Of a stretch of 64,000 nucleotides of DNA, positions 9,128 through 18,128 are shown in pieces (the first letter of the stretch is position 1; every line of letters begins with the position of its first letter). The notes beneath the pieces are model-generated. The model saw nothing but the letters and a program-made list of their open reading frames with translations, was not told the DNA's origin and did no database searches. This DNA comes from Actinosynnema pretiosum (GTDB lineage Bacteria; Actinomycetota; Actinomycetes; Mycobacteriales; Pseudonocardiaceae). Both the position numbers and the translations under genes were made by a program. Location of the stretch: contig NZ_JAMTCF010000007.1 in NCBI RefSeq assembly GCF_024171695.1, positions 1 to 64,000 of the forward strand, given 5' to 3'.

Positions 9128-9364
9128 CCGCTGCGTGCGGACGAGGACTGGGGGGAGTCCGATCAGTCCGAGCGGGCCCGCGGTTCGACGGGGGGAGTGC
9201 GCACCGCGGGGTGTCTCAGGCGGGTCGTTGGAGTGCGTGGGAGCCGACCCGCTTGAGCCCTGCCAACTTGGCAGATCGGCGGCGATCATTACAAGGCTTT
9301 CCTTTACTCCATTCGAGTGTTATTAGCCGAGGTAAGTAACGGCTTGATCGCTACTCCCCGTGTC

Positions 9365-9394
9365 TTGACCCGGTCGTGTGGCTTGGATCACGAT
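9365..9394 (+). promoter_or_regulatory. Possible promoter of the acyl-CoA ligase
   Basis: The 406-nt gap before the ligase gene has an AT-richer patch (9285-9350). TTGACC (9365-9370) is followed after 18 nt by CACGAT (9389-9394), 36 nt before the start codon. No other feature is seen in 9128-9430. Confidence 0.35.
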
Positions 9395-9430
9395 GGCGGT
9401 CGACGCCACCGAGCGAATGAGGCACCGCCC

Positions 9431-10984
9431 ATGGTCTTCCGCAGTCCGCACCCCGACGTCGTGGTCCCGGACCTCCCGCTGCACCGCTTCCTGTTCGAGG
9501 ACCTGGGCGACCGCGCCGACCGCGTCGCGCTGGTGGACGGCGCGTCCGGCGCCGAGACCAGCTACGCCGCGCTCGCCGCCTCGATCGAGCGGTTCGCCGC
9601 GGGGCTCGCCGCGCGCGGCGTCGGACGGGGCGACGTCGTGGGCCTGATCAGCCCGAACACCCCCGCCTACGCCACCGCGTTCCACGGCGTGCTGCGCGCC
9701 GGGGCCGCCGTCACCACGGTCAACGCGCTCTACACGGCCGACGAGATCGCCCACCAGCTCACCGACGCGGGCGCGAAGCTGCTGCTCACCGTCTCCCCGC
9801 TGCTGCCGCAGTCGATCGCCGCCGCGGCGCGGGCCGGGGTCGCCGACGTCGTCGTGCTCGACGGGGCCGAGGGGCACGAGAGCGCGGCCGACCTGCTGGC
9901 GTGCGCGGACCCGGCGCCCGAGGACCTGGCCGGTCCCGACGACCTGGCCGTGCTGCCGTACTCGTCGGGCACCACCGGCCGGGCCAAGGGCGTCATGCTC
10001 ACCCACCGGAACCTGGTCGCCAACATCGTCCAGTGCGAGATCGGGCTCGGCGTCGGGCCGGACACCCGCGTGCTCGCGGTGCTGCCGTTCTTCCACATCT
10101 ACGGGATGAACGTGCTGATGAACATGTCCCTCGCGGTCGGCGCGCGGGTCGTGACGATGGCGAGGTTCGACCTGCCGGAGTTCCTGCGGGTCATCGCCGA
10201 GCACCGCACCGACCGGGTCTACATCGCGCCGCCGATCGCGGTGGCGCTGGCCAAGCACCCGCTGGTGGACCGGTACGACCTGTCCGCCCTGGACGCCCTG
10301 TTCTCCGGCGCGGCCCCGCTGGACGCCGAGCTGGCCGAGTCGGTGGCGCGCAGGCTGGGCTGCCGGGTGATGCAGGGCTACGGCATGACGGAGATGAGCC
10401 CGGTCAGCCACGCCATCCCGGCCGGGGCGGTGGACGTGCCCGTCGGTTCCGTCGGGCCGCCGGTGGCGAACCTGGAGTGCAGGCTGGTCGACCCGGCCAC
10501 CGGCGAGGACACCACCGGGCGCGGCGAGCTGCTGTGCCGGGGCCCGAACGTGATGAAGGGCTACCTGAACAACCCGGACGCGACCGCGGCCACCCTCGAC
10601 GAGGACGGCTGGCTGCACACCGGCGACGTGGCGGAGGTCGACGAGGCCGGGAACTTCTGGATCGTCGACCGGGTCAAGGAGCTGATCAAGTACAAGGGCT
10701 ACCAGGTGCCGCCCGCCGAGCTGGAGGCCCTGCTGCTGACCCACCCGGCCATCGCGGACGCGGCGGTCGTCGGCGCGCGCGACGCGGACGGCGAGGAGAT
10801 CCCGAAGGCGTTCGTGGTGCGCCAGCCGGGCGCGGACCTGGACGAGGCCGGGGTGGTGTCCTACGTGGCCGAGCGCGTCGCGCCGCACAAGAAGGTGCGG
10901 GCGGTGGAGTTCATCGACGCGGTGCCGAAGTCGGCGTCCGGGAAGATCCTGCGCAAGGACCTGCGGGCGCGCGAGCGGGCGTGA
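9431..10984 (+). CDS. 4-coumarate:CoA ligase-like acyl-CoA synthetase
   Basis: The 517-residue protein belongs to the adenylate-forming family. It has the P-loop-like [11 protein letters not shown], the YGMTEMSP core motif, the TGD of GWLHTGDVA, the hinge [11 protein letters not shown] and the C-terminal catalytic lysine in [11 protein letters not shown]. Together these predict ATP-dependent formation of an acyl- or aryl-CoA in the cytoplasm. The substrate-binding residues do not allow a safe substrate call. The ATG at 9431 is preceded by AATGAGG. It stands alone, with a hairpin after it, and no PKS or NRPS genes are near. Confidence 0.88.
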   Translation: MVFRSPHPDVVVPDLPLHRFLFEDLGDRADRVALVDGASGAETSYAALAASIERFAAGLAARGVGRGDVVGLISPNTPAYATAFHGVLRAGAAVTTVNALYTADEIAHQLTDAGAKLLLTVSPLLPQSIAAAARAGVADVVVLDGAEGHESAADLLACADPAPEDLAGPDDLAVLPYSSGTTGRAKGVMLTHRNLVANIVQCEIGLGVGPDTRVLAVLPFFHIYGMNVLMNMSLAVGARVVTMARFDLPEFLRVIAEHRTDRVYIAPPIAVALAKHPLVDRYDLSALDALFSGAAPLDAELAESVARRLGCRVMQGYGMTEMSPVSHAIPAGAVDVPVGSVGPPVANLECRLVDPATGEDTTGRGELLCRGPNVMKGYLNNPDATAATLDEDGWLHTGDVAEVDEAGNFWIVDRVKELIKYKGYQVPPAELEALLLTHPAIADAAVVGARDADGEEIPKAFVVRQPGADLDEAGVVSYVAERVAPHKKVRAVEFIDAVPKSASGKILRKDLRARERA

Positions 10985-10991
10985 CGGCGGC

Positions 10992-11020
10992 GCGGGGCCG
11001 CGCGTCGCGAGCGGCCCCGC
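10992..11020 (+). terminator. Hairpin after the acyl-CoA ligase
   Basis: A perfect 10-bp stem (10992-11001 with 11011-11020) with a 9-nt loop lies just after the stop codon. No T-run follows. The remaining sequence up to the gpmA start at 11275 shows no gene. Confidence 0.5.
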
Positions 11021-11274
11021 ACCTCCCGTGTGACTTAGCTCTCCCGAACGGGTCCGTCCGGTCGGGACGGTCGGCGCGGCCCCCTCCGGCGCTCGCCCGG
11101 CAGTCCCGACCGCGACCGCGCGTGCGCCCCCGCTCGCCCGATTTCCCCTGCGGCGCCTGCGTTCCGCGCCCGGACGGCCGCGCTCCGCCACCGCGCGCCA
11201 CCGGCCCCACGCCTCCTCGATCGGTTCAGACCCGCCCCGGCGCGCGCCCGTCACCCATCTGGCAGGCTGGCGCC

Positions 11275-12021
11275 ATGGCTGTCGGAACCCTGGTGCTGCT
11301 CCGCCACGGCGAGAGCGTCTGGAACGCGGAGAACCTGTTCACCGGCTGGGTGGACGTCGCCCTGTCGGAGAAGGGCGTTCAGGAGGCGAAGCGCGGGGGC
11401 ACCCTGCTGCGCGACGCCGGTCTCCTGCCCGAGGTGGTGCACACCTCGCTGCTGCGCCGCGCGATCGCCACGGCGAACCTCGCGCTCGACGCCGCCGACC
11501 GGCACTGGATCCCGGTGCGCCGGGACTGGCGCCTGAACGAGCGGCACTACGGCGCGCTGCAGGGCAAGAACAAGAAGCAGACGCTGGAGGAGTTCGGCGA
11601 GGAGCAGTTCATGCTCTGGCGCCGCTCCTACGACACCCCGCCGCCGCCCATCACGCCCGGCACCGAGTTCAGCCAGGACGCCGACCCGCGCTACGCGGAC
11701 CTCGGTCCCGACCTGCCGCCGACCGAGTGCCTGCTCGACGTCGTGAAGCGGATGATCCCGTACTGGGAGACCGAGATCGTGCCCGACCTGCGCGCGGGCA
11801 AGACCGTCCTGGTCGCCGCCCACGGCAACTCGCTGCGCGCCCTCGTCAAGCACCTCGACGGCGTCTCCGACGAGGCCATCGCGGGCCTGAACATCCCCAC
11901 GGGCATCCCGCTGCGCTACGACCTGGACGAGGACCTGAAGCCGACCAACCCCGGCGGCACCTACCTCGACCCGGACGCCGCGGCCGACGCCATCAAGGCC
12001 GTCGCCAACCAGGGGCGCTGA
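11275..12021 (+). CDS. gpmA: 2,3-bisphosphoglycerate-dependent phosphoglycerate mutase
   Basis: The enzyme interconverts 3- and 2-phosphoglycerate in glycolysis and gluconeogenesis. The 248-residue protein has [10 protein letters not shown] with the phosphorylated His11, [12 protein letters not shown], and the second catalytic histidine in [10 protein letters not shown] (His183). Length and motif order are typical of the cofactor-dependent enzyme. The ATG at 11275 gives the family N-terminus; no good ribosome site is seen and a weak CAGGCT box lies 6 nt upstream. It precedes senX3-regX3, as in mycobacteria. Confidence 0.97.
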   Translation: MAVGTLVLLRHGESVWNAENLFTGWVDVALSEKGVQEAKRGGTLLRDAGLLPEVVHTSLLRRAIATANLALDAADRHWIPVRRDWRLNERHYGALQGKNKKQTLEEFGEEQFMLWRRSYDTPPPPITPGTEFSQDADPRYADLGPDLPPTECLLDVVKRMIPYWETEIVPDLRAGKTVLVAAHGNSLRALVKHLDGVSDEAIAGLNIPTGIPLRYDLDEDLKPTNPGGTYLDPDAAADAIKAVANQGR

Positions 12022-12040
12022 CCCCCGACACGAGCTGGTC

Positions 12041-12082
12041 CAGCCCCGGTTCAGCGCTGATATCAGCGCTGAACCGGGGCTG
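12041..12082. terminator. Perfect 42-bp palindrome between convergent genes
   Basis: Two 21-nt arms meet without a spacer at 12061/12062. It lies 19 nt after gpmA and 36 nt after the end of the minus-strand regulator. As RNA it would fold into a very stable hairpin on either strand, so a bidirectional terminator is the simplest reading, although no T-run is present. Confidence 0.6.
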
Positions 12083-12118
12083 CTCCACATCCGGAGCCGC
12101 ACCCGCGCCCGCCACCGG

Positions 12119-12751
12119 TCACAACAACCCCAGCTCGCGGGCCCGCACCCCGGCCTGGAACCGCGACGACGCCCCCAGCGCCGCCATCAGGTCCGCCACC
12201 CGCCGCCGGTAGGTGCGCACCGACATCCCCAGCTCCCGCGCCGCCGCGTCGTCCGTCCACCCCCGGTTCAGCGCGTCCGCCACCCCCGGCGCGACCGCCC
12301 GCAGCTCCGCCATCGCCCCCGCGTGCTCGGACAGCTCCTCACCGGACTCCCAGGCCGCCTCGAACAGCGACCTGATCCCGCTCAGCAGCTGCGGCTCGCT
12401 GACCACCGTGTACCCGCGCGGCCCCCGCGACCGGTCACCGGCCAGGATCGCCACCCGGTCGTCCAGCAGGATCGTCTCGTTCACCTCGTGCCGGGACAGC
12501 CGCACCCGCGCGCCCGCCGACAGCACCGCCTCGACGTGCCCGGCCCACGCCGGGTCGAGCAGCGCGCCCAGCCGGAACAGCTTGCGCACGCCGGTCTTCG
12601 GCCGCTGCCGCGACATCACCCCGCCCCGGTGCGCCGCCACCCACGTGACCAGCTCGTTCGCCGCGCACGACATGGTCTCCGCCGACGCGAACAGGTGCGC
12701 CGTCCGGTCGTACAGCTCCGCCTCGCCGTGCACCACCGCGATACCGCTCAC
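12119..12751 (-). CDS. HTH regulator with LuxR-like C-terminal domain
   Basis: The 210-residue protein ends in a LuxR/sigma region 4-like helix-turn-helix (ADALNRGWTDDAAARELG then SVRTYRRRVADLMAALGA). The N-terminal part resembles the TrmB/phospholipase-like effector segments that often precede this HTH in actinomycetes. It is transcribed divergently from the aldo-keto reductase (69 nt between starts), which it may control. The GTG at 12751 is chosen because upstream open frame would run antisense through the reductase. No phosphoacceptor domain is present. Confidence 0.75.
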   Translation of the reverse strand: MSGIAVVHGEAELYDRTAHLFASAETMSCAANELVTWVAAHRGGVMSRQRPKTGVRKLFRLGALLDPAWAGHVEAVLSAGARVRLSRHEVNETILLDDRVAILAGDRSRGPRGYTVVSEPQLLSGIRSLFEAAWESGEELSEHAGAMAELRAVAPGVADALNRGWTDDAAARELGMSVRTYRRRVADLMAALGASSRFQAGVRARELGLL

Positions 12752-12820
12752 CCCACCGAGGATGGCAGGAAGCTGCCACCGGATGACAGCCGCCGCCACC
12801 GGGAGGCAGGCTTTCCGGCC

Positions 12821-13648
12821 ATGGACATGCTCAAGCTCAACCGGGTCGGCTACGGGGCCATGCAGCTCGCGGGCCCCGGCGTCTACGGGCCGCCCGCCGA
12901 CCCCGACGCCGCCGTCGCCGTGCTCCGCCGCGCCGTGGAACTGGGGATCGACCACGTCGACACCAGCGACTTCTACGGCCCGCACGTGGTCAACGAGCTG
13001 ATCAGGAAGGCCCTGCACCCGTACCCGGAGCACCTGGTGCTGGTCACCAAGGTCGGCTACGTGCGCAACGAGGCCAAGGACTGGGTGCCCGCGCACGGCT
13101 CCGACCAGCTCCGCGAGGCCGTGCACAGCAACCTGCGCACCCTCGGCGTCGACCGGATCGACGTGGTGAACCTGCGCGTCGGCGGCCCGCACGGCCCCGA
13201 GGACCGCGACGTCGAGCGCGAGTTCACCGTGCTCGCCGAGCTGCGCGAGCAGGGCCTCATCGGCGAGCTCGGCGTCAGCAACGCCACCCGGTCCCAGCTG
13301 GACCAGGCCCGCTCGATCGCGCCCGTGGTGTGCGTGCAGAACATGTACAACATCGCTCAGCGCGAGGACGACGCCCTGCTCGACCACACCACCGCCGAGG
13401 GCATCGCGTACGTCCCGTTCTTCCCCCTCGGAGGCTTCTCCCCGCTCCAGCACGAGGCTCTGGCGGCGGTCGCGGAGCGCCACGGCGCGACCGACCGGCA
13501 GGTCGCCCTCGCCTGGCTGCTGCACCGCGCGCCGAACGTGCTGCTGATCCCCGGCACGTCGTCCGTGCGTCACCTGGAGGAGAACACGGCGGCCGGCCAG
13601 TTGCGGCTGTCCGAACAGGACATGGCCGACTTGGACACGACTGGGTGA
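12821..13648 (+). CDS. Aldo/keto reductase
   Basis: The 275-residue NADP-dependent oxidoreductase has the AKR TIM-barrel motifs. GIDHVDTSDFYG carries the catalytic Asp and Tyr, LVTKVG the lysine, and the C-terminal VLLIPGTSSVRHLEEN binds cofactor. The usual catalytic histidine position reads NLRVGG, so it fits the AKR subgroup related to YdbC/Tas-like oxidoreductases. The substrate is unknown. The ATG at 12821 follows GGGAGG by 11 nt. The divergent neighbour is a likely regulator. Confidence 0.87.
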   Translation: MDMLKLNRVGYGAMQLAGPGVYGPPADPDAAVAVLRRAVELGIDHVDTSDFYGPHVVNELIRKALHPYPEHLVLVTKVGYVRNEAKDWVPAHGSDQLREAVHSNLRTLGVDRIDVVNLRVGGPHGPEDRDVEREFTVLAELREQGLIGELGVSNATRSQLDQARSIAPVVCVQNMYNIAQREDDALLDHTTAEGIAYVPFFPLGGFSPLQHEALAAVAERHGATDRQVALAWLLHRAPNVLLIPGTSSVRHLEENTAAGQLRLSEQDMADLDTTG

Positions 13649-13744
13649 ACTAGGGCTATCGCACGGGCGAACTTGGACCCTGAACGGTGTCGTGGGCATC
13701 ACGAACCGCGCACGCGCACTAGGCCGAACCCCTGTAGGGCTGCT

Positions 13745-13750
13745 TACGAT
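13745..13750 (+). promoter_or_regulatory. -10 box of senX3
   Basis: TACGAT lies 6 nt before the GTG start, predicting a leaderless senX3-regX3 transcript. I could not recognise a PHO box nearby. Confidence 0.45.
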
Positions 13751-13756
13751 GCGGGT

Positions 13757-14941
13757 GTGAGCGCAGCGGGTTACTTCGCCCTGGCGATCGGCGTTCTGCT
13801 GATCGGTGGTGCGGCGTTCTTCCTCGGACGTGCTTCGGCGCGCGGGAAGGACAGCCGCCCCTCCGGGCTAACCGTGGCGGACCTCATGGCGATGGTCGTC
13901 CGCTCCTCGCACGACGGCATCGTCGTGCTCAACGGCTTCGGCGACGTGGTGCTGCACAACCAGCGGGCCGAGGACCTCGGCGTGGTGCGCAACAACCGCG
14001 TCGACGACCGGGCGCGGACCGCCGCCGAGCGCACCCGCGCCACGGGTGAGCCCGTCGCCGTGGACCTGTCGCCCCTGGAGGTCAGGGGGCGCCAGCCGGA
14101 GGCCGTGCACGCCAGGGTCATGGTCCTGACCGACGAGTTCGTCGTCGTGGACGCCTCCGACGAGTCCGAGTCGGTCCGCCTGGAGGCCACCCGCCGGGAC
14201 TTCGTCGCGAACGTCAGCCACGAGCTCAAGACCCCGGTGGGCGCGCTCGCGCTGCTCGCCGAGGCCGTGCTCGACGCCGCGGACGACCGGGAGGAGGTCC
14301 GCCGGTTCAGCGCGAAGATCATGCAGGAGGCCACCCGGCTGGGCGCCCTGGTCACCGAGCTGATCGCCCTCTCCCGGCTGCAGGGCGCCGAGAAGCTGCC
14401 CGAGCTGAGCGACGTGGACGTGGACGTGGTCGTCTCCGAGGCGCTCAGCCGCACCCGGCTGTCCGCCGAGTCCGCGGGCATCAAGGTCGGCACCGACGAC
14501 GCGAGCGGCCTGTCCGTCGAGGGCGACCGCACCCTCCTGGTGACCGCGCTGAGCAACCTGCTGGAGAACGCCATCGCGTACTCCCCGCCGGGCAGCCCCG
14601 TCTCGGTCAGCCGCAGGCTCGTCGACGGCTGCGTCGAGATCGCCGTCACCGACCGGGGCATCGGCATCGCCGAGGACCAGCAGACCCGCGTGTTCGAGCG
14701 CTTCTACCGGGTCGACCGGGCGCGCTCGCGCGCCACCGGCGGCACCGGCCTCGGGCTGGCCATCGTGAAGCACGTGGCCAACAACCACGGCGGCGAGGTG
14801 AAGCTGTGGAGCCGCCCCGGCACCGGCTCGACCTTCACGCTGCGCGTCCCGGCCGACCGCACGGCCCAGAACGACGTTCCCGACCGGGAACCGGCCGCGC
14901 GCGCCACCACCGGCGCGGGCAACCACGGAGGAGAGCTGTGA
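13757..14941 (+). CDS. senX3: Phosphate-responsive sensor histidine kinase SenX3
   Basis: The 394-residue membrane kinase has one N-terminal transmembrane segment (residues 4-24), a PAS-like domain, then HisKA with DFVANVSHELKTP (His155 is the phosphoacceptor). The HATPase domain shows the N box (NLLENAIAYSP), G1 (DRGIGI) and G2 (GGTGLGLAI). Mycobacterial SenX3 has a similar short sensor and works with RegX3 and the Pst transporter in phosphate starvation. The GTG at 13757 leaves the TM helix at the very N-terminus. Its stop overlaps the regX3 start by 4 nt. Confidence 0.92.
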   Translation: MSAAGYFALAIGVLLIGGAAFFLGRASARGKDSRPSGLTVADLMAMVVRSSHDGIVVLNGFGDVVLHNQRAEDLGVVRNNRVDDRARTAAERTRATGEPVAVDLSPLEVRGRQPEAVHARVMVLTDEFVVVDASDESESVRLEATRRDFVANVSHELKTPVGALALLAEAVLDAADDREEVRRFSAKIMQEATRLGALVTELIALSRLQGAEKLPELSDVDVDVVVSEALSRTRLSAESAGIKVGTDDASGLSVEGDRTLLVTALSNLLENAIAYSPPGSPVSVSRRLVDGCVEIAVTDRGIGIAEDQQTRVFERFYRVDRARSRATGGTGLGLAIVKHVANNHGGEVKLWSRPGTGSTFTLRVPADRTAQNDVPDREPAARATTGAGNHGGEL

Positions 14942-15618
14942 CCAGGGTGCTCATCGTGGAGGACGAGGAGTCCTTCGCCGATCCGCTCGCCTTCCTGCTC
15001 CGCAAGGAGGGCTTCACCGCCGCGCTGGCCGCCACCGGCCCCGAGGCGCTGGAGGAGTTCGACCGCAACGGCGCCGACATCGTCCTGCTCGACCTGATGC
15101 TCCCCGGCATGAGCGGCACCGACGTCTGCAAGCAGCTGCGGCAGCGCTCGGCCGTCCCGGTGATCATGGTCACGGCCAGGGACAGCGAGATCGACAAGGT
15201 GGTCGGGCTCGAGCTGGGCGCCGACGACTACGTCACCAAGCCCTACTCCGCGCGCGAGCTGATCGCCCGCATCCGCGCCGTGCTGCGCCGGGGCGGCGAG
15301 TCCGAGGAGCTGTTGCCGCAGGTCCTGGAGGCGGGGCCGGTCCGGATGGACGTCGAGCGGCACGTCGTGACTGTCAACGGTGAAGAAGTCGCGCTGCCCC
15401 TCAAGGAGTTCGACCTGCTGGAGTACCTCCTGCGCAACGTGGGCCGGGTGCTCACGCGCGGTCAGCTCATCGACCGGGTGTGGGGCGCGGACTACGTCGG
15501 TGATACGAAGACGCTGGACGTGCACGTCAAGCGGCTCAGGTCCAAGGTCGAGCCCGACCCGGCCGCACCCCGTCACCTGGTTACCGTGCGAGGTCTGGGC
15601 TACAAGTTCGAGTCCTGA
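14938..15618 (+). CDS. regX3: OmpR-family response regulator RegX3
   Basis: The 226-residue protein has a receiver domain (acidic pocket EDE at 8-10, phosphoacceptor Asp52 in LLDLMLPG, Lys101 in YVTKPYS) and a C-terminal winged helix ending in VRGLGYKFES. It is the partner of the SenX3 kinase and should activate phosphate-scavenging genes. Translation starts at a GTG overlapping the senX3 stop (GTGA), preceded by GGAGGAG. The downstream exopolyphosphatase fits a phosphate theme. Confidence 0.95.
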   Translation: MTRVLIVEDEESFADPLAFLLRKEGFTAALAATGPEALEEFDRNGADIVLLDLMLPGMSGTDVCKQLRQRSAVPVIMVTARDSEIDKVVGLELGADDYVTKPYSARELIARIRAVLRRGGESEELLPQVLEAGPVRMDVERHVVTVNGEEVALPLKEFDLLEYLLRNVGRVLTRGQLIDRVWGADYVGDTKTLDVHVKRLRSKVEPDPAAPRHLVTVRGLGYKFES

Positions 15619-15632
15619 TCCACCCGACCGGG

Positions 15633-15638
15633 TACGGT
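15633..15638 (+). promoter_or_regulatory. -10 box of the exopolyphosphatase gene
   Basis: TACGGT lies 7 nt before the GTG at 15646, supporting that start over the GTG at 15637, which overlaps the box. Confidence 0.4.
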
Positions 15639-15645
15639 GCTCCGC

Positions 15646-16656
15646 GTGCGCCTCGGGGTGCTTGACGTCGGTTCCAACACGGTCCACCTGTTGGTGGTGG
15701 ACGCGCATCGTGGTGCCCACCCAACGCCTGCCCGGTCCGAGAAGTCCGTTCTCCGGCTGGCAGAGCAGCTCGACGGGCGGGGCGACCTCAGCCGAGCGGG
15801 CGCGGACCACCTGGTCCGCGCCGTCGCGGCGGCCAAGGCCTCGGCGGAGCGGCTCGGCTGCGCCGAGCTGATGGCGTTCGCCACCTCCGCCGTGCGTGAG
15901 GCGGGCAACTCCGCCGCCGTGCTGGAGCGGGTGCGCGAGGAGACCGGCGTCGAGCTCGAGGTCCTCTCGGGCCAGGACGAGGCGCGGTGCACCTTCCTGG
16001 CGGTCCGCCGCTGGTACGGCTGGTCGGCGGGCCGACTGCTGTGCCTCGACATCGGCGGCGGGTCGCTGGAGCTGGCGGCGGGGATGGACGAGGAGCCCGA
16101 GACGGCCCTGTCCGTCCCGCTGGGCGCGGGCAGGCTGACCCGCACCCGGTTCCGCAAGGACCCGCCGGGCAGGACCGAGATCCACGAGACCGCCGAGTGG
16201 CTGGACGGGCAGCTGGCCCCGGTCGCGGCGGAGCTGCTGGCGGGCGGGCGGCCCGACCGGGCCGTCGCCACCTCGAAGACGTTCCGCACGCTGGCGCGCC
16301 TCACCGGGGCCGCGCCGTCGTCGGCCGGTCCGCGCGCGCGCCGCGTGCTGACCGCCGCGGGCCTGCGGCAGCTCGTCGCGTTCATCTCGCGGATGTCGTC
16401 GCACGACCTCGCCGAGCTGGAGGGGGTGAGCCCGTCGCGAGCGCACCAGCTCGTGGCGGGTGCGCTGGTGGCCGAGGCCGCTATGCGGGCCCTTTCACTC
16501 GGTGAGCTGGAGATCTGCCCGTGGGCGCTGAGGGAGGGTGTCATCCTGCGCCGACTGGACCAGACTGGTGGTCCGGAGCAGGACACCTCCGAGGCGCCCA
16601 CCAAGCGGTCGGGTGAGACTGGACGGACTGGCCGCCACGGGGCACGGTGGAGTTGA
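15646..16656 (+). CDS. Ppx/GppA family exopolyphosphatase (PPX1-like)
   Basis: The 336-residue protein has the two phosphate-binding loops of the actin-like ASKHA fold: GVLDVGSNTVHLLV at the N-terminus and CLDIGGGSLELA near residue 140. It lacks the C-terminal HD domain of long Ppx enzymes and matches the short PPX1 type (Rv0496, recalled). That type removes terminal phosphate from short polyphosphate and may act on pppGpp. It follows regX3 by 27 nt. The start is GTG 15646, giving VRLGVLDVGSN as in relatives. Its stop overlaps the next ATG by one base. Confidence 0.9.
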   Translation: MRLGVLDVGSNTVHLLVVDAHRGAHPTPARSEKSVLRLAEQLDGRGDLSRAGADHLVRAVAAAKASAERLGCAELMAFATSAVREAGNSAAVLERVREETGVELEVLSGQDEARCTFLAVRRWYGWSAGRLLCLDIGGGSLELAAGMDEEPETALSVPLGAGRLTRTRFRKDPPGRTEIHETAEWLDGQLAPVAAELLAGGRPDRAVATSKTFRTLARLTGAAPSSAGPRARRVLTAAGLRQLVAFISRMSSHDLAELEGVSPSRAHQLVAGALVAEAAMRALSLGELEICPWALREGVILRRLDQTGGPEQDTSEAPTKRSGETGRTGRHGARWS

Positions 16657-18128
16657 TGAGTCGAGAGAGCGAGTCGGAGCAGACCACGCGCACGGTCGCG
16701 GAGCTGCTGGCCCAGTACGGCGGCAAGGCGGGAGACGACGCCAAGCCCCGGAGGAGGCGCCGCCGCGCGGAGGAAGACGCCTCGGAGACGACGGGGCCGC
16801 AGGCGATAATCGACCGCGTCTCCACGGACAGCGGTCGCATGGCGCCGGTGCGCGAGGAGGAGGTCCAGGAGACCCCGCCGCCCGCGCCGCAGCGCCCGAC
16901 CCCTGGGCTGCCGCAGCGACCGCCGAGGCGCCAGCCGCAGCCGCCCCCGGTCGAGGAGCACGCCCCCTACCAGGAGGAGCGCGGCTACCAGGACGACCCG
17001 CGCGGCGGCTACGACGAGCGCGCCGGGTACGACGACCGGGCCGGTTACGACGAGCGCGGCGGGTACGACGAGCGCACCAGCTACCAGCCGCCGGTCGCGC
17101 CGCCGGTGGCCCCCCCACCGCCGCCGCCCCCGGTGGCTCCGCCGCCGCCGGTGCGGCGCGGTCCCGCCGTCGACCCGGCCGAGGAGACCCGCGTGGTCCC
17201 CCCGATCGTCGACGACGAGCCCCCGCCGCCGCCCCCCATGCCCGCGTCCCGGCGCGCCCGCAAGCAGGCGCAGGCCGAGGCGCAGCGGGTGGCCGAGCGC
17301 ACCGCGCTGGAGCGCCCCGTCGCCGACCGGCTCGGCGGCGCGCCCGCCGCGTCGGCCGAGGCGACCCAGCTGGACATGCACGGCGTCGACGTGCCCGAGC
17401 GGCCCGTCGACCGGCTCAACCCGGCGGTCAGGCCCCCCGCTCCGGGGCGACCGGGCGCGCCGCCGCGCGAGGCGGTCACCGAGATCCTGCCGAGGGTGCC
17501 GGACCAGCTCGTCCCGAACGTGCCGCTGGAGTCGATGCCGACCGAGTCGGTGCTGATCGTGCCGCCCGCGCCGACGCGGATGCCCGAGCCGCTGCCCGAC
17601 CAGACCTCCGAGGACTGGTTCGGCGACGCGCTCGACTCGGACACCCCGCCCGGCGCCCCCAAGCCCCCGCAGGGCGACCGGGACGCGCAGGTCCAGCAGG
17701 GCACCGAGTTCCACGAGTTCGTGGACGAGGACGAGGCCCTCGCCGAGCCGGAGGACGAGCCCGAGCGGAAGAGGGGCAAGAAGGACAAGGCCCGCAAGGC
17801 CGCGTCCGACGGCCCCGCGGGCCTGTCCGACGTGGACGAGCTGGACGAGGACGAGACCCCGCGCTCGCCCGCCAAGGAGTGGCTGGTCATGATCGGCCAG
17901 CTCGCCGTCGGCGTGGTCGGCGGCGCGGCGCTGTGGCTCGGCTTCAGCTTCCTGTGGCGCACCCTCGCGCCCGCCGCGCTGGTCGTCGCGCTGGCCGTCA
18001 CGGTCGGCCTGGTGCTGCTGGTGCGCCGCATCCGCCGCGCCGACGACCTGGGCACCACGATCCTCGCGGTCCTGGTCGGCCTGATCGTCACCGTGTCGCC
18101 CGCGGCGATGCTGCTGGTGAAGTCTTGA
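16656..18128 (+). CDS. Proline-rich membrane protein (Rv0497-like)
   Basis: The 490-residue protein begins with a short conserved segment (TTRTVAELLAQYG). About 350 residues of low-complexity Pro/Arg/Glu-rich sequence follow, including GYDER repeats near residues 112-135 and poly-proline near 148-165. An acidic/lysine stretch comes next, and three closely spaced hydrophobic segments (about 410-490) form the C-terminal anchor. The family is conserved next to ppx1 but has no known function. The large disordered part faces the cytoplasm if the N-terminus is inside. The ATG at 16656 overlaps the upstream stop (TGATG). Confidence 0.82.
   Translation: MSRESESEQTTRTVAELLAQYGGKAGDDAKPRRRRRRAEEDASETTGPQAIIDRVSTDSGRMAPVREEEVQETPPPAPQRPTPGLPQRPPRRQPQPPPVEEHAPYQEERGYQDDPRGGYDERAGYDDRAGYDERGGYDERTSYQPPVAPPVAPPPPPPPVAPPPPVRRGPAVDPAEETRVVPPIVDDEPPPPPPMPASRRARKQAQAEAQRVAERTALERPVADRLGGAPAASAEATQLDMHGVDVPERPVDRLNPAVRPPAPGRPGAPPREAVTEILPRVPDQLVPNVPLESMPTESVLIVPPAPTRMPEPLPDQTSEDWFGDALDSDTPPGAPKPPQGDRDAQVQQGTEFHEFVDEDEALAEPEDEPERKRGKKDKARKAASDGPAGLSDVDELDEDETPRSPAKEWLVMIGQLAVGVVGGAALWLGFSFLWRTLAPAALVVALAVTVGLVLLVRRIRRADDLGTTILAVLVGLIVTVSPAAMLLVKS

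Noticed and set aside
9431..10984. Acyl-CoA ligases as part of a natural-product cluster
   Set aside because: Neither ligase (9431 or 28784) has polyketide, peptide synthetase or tailoring genes beside it.
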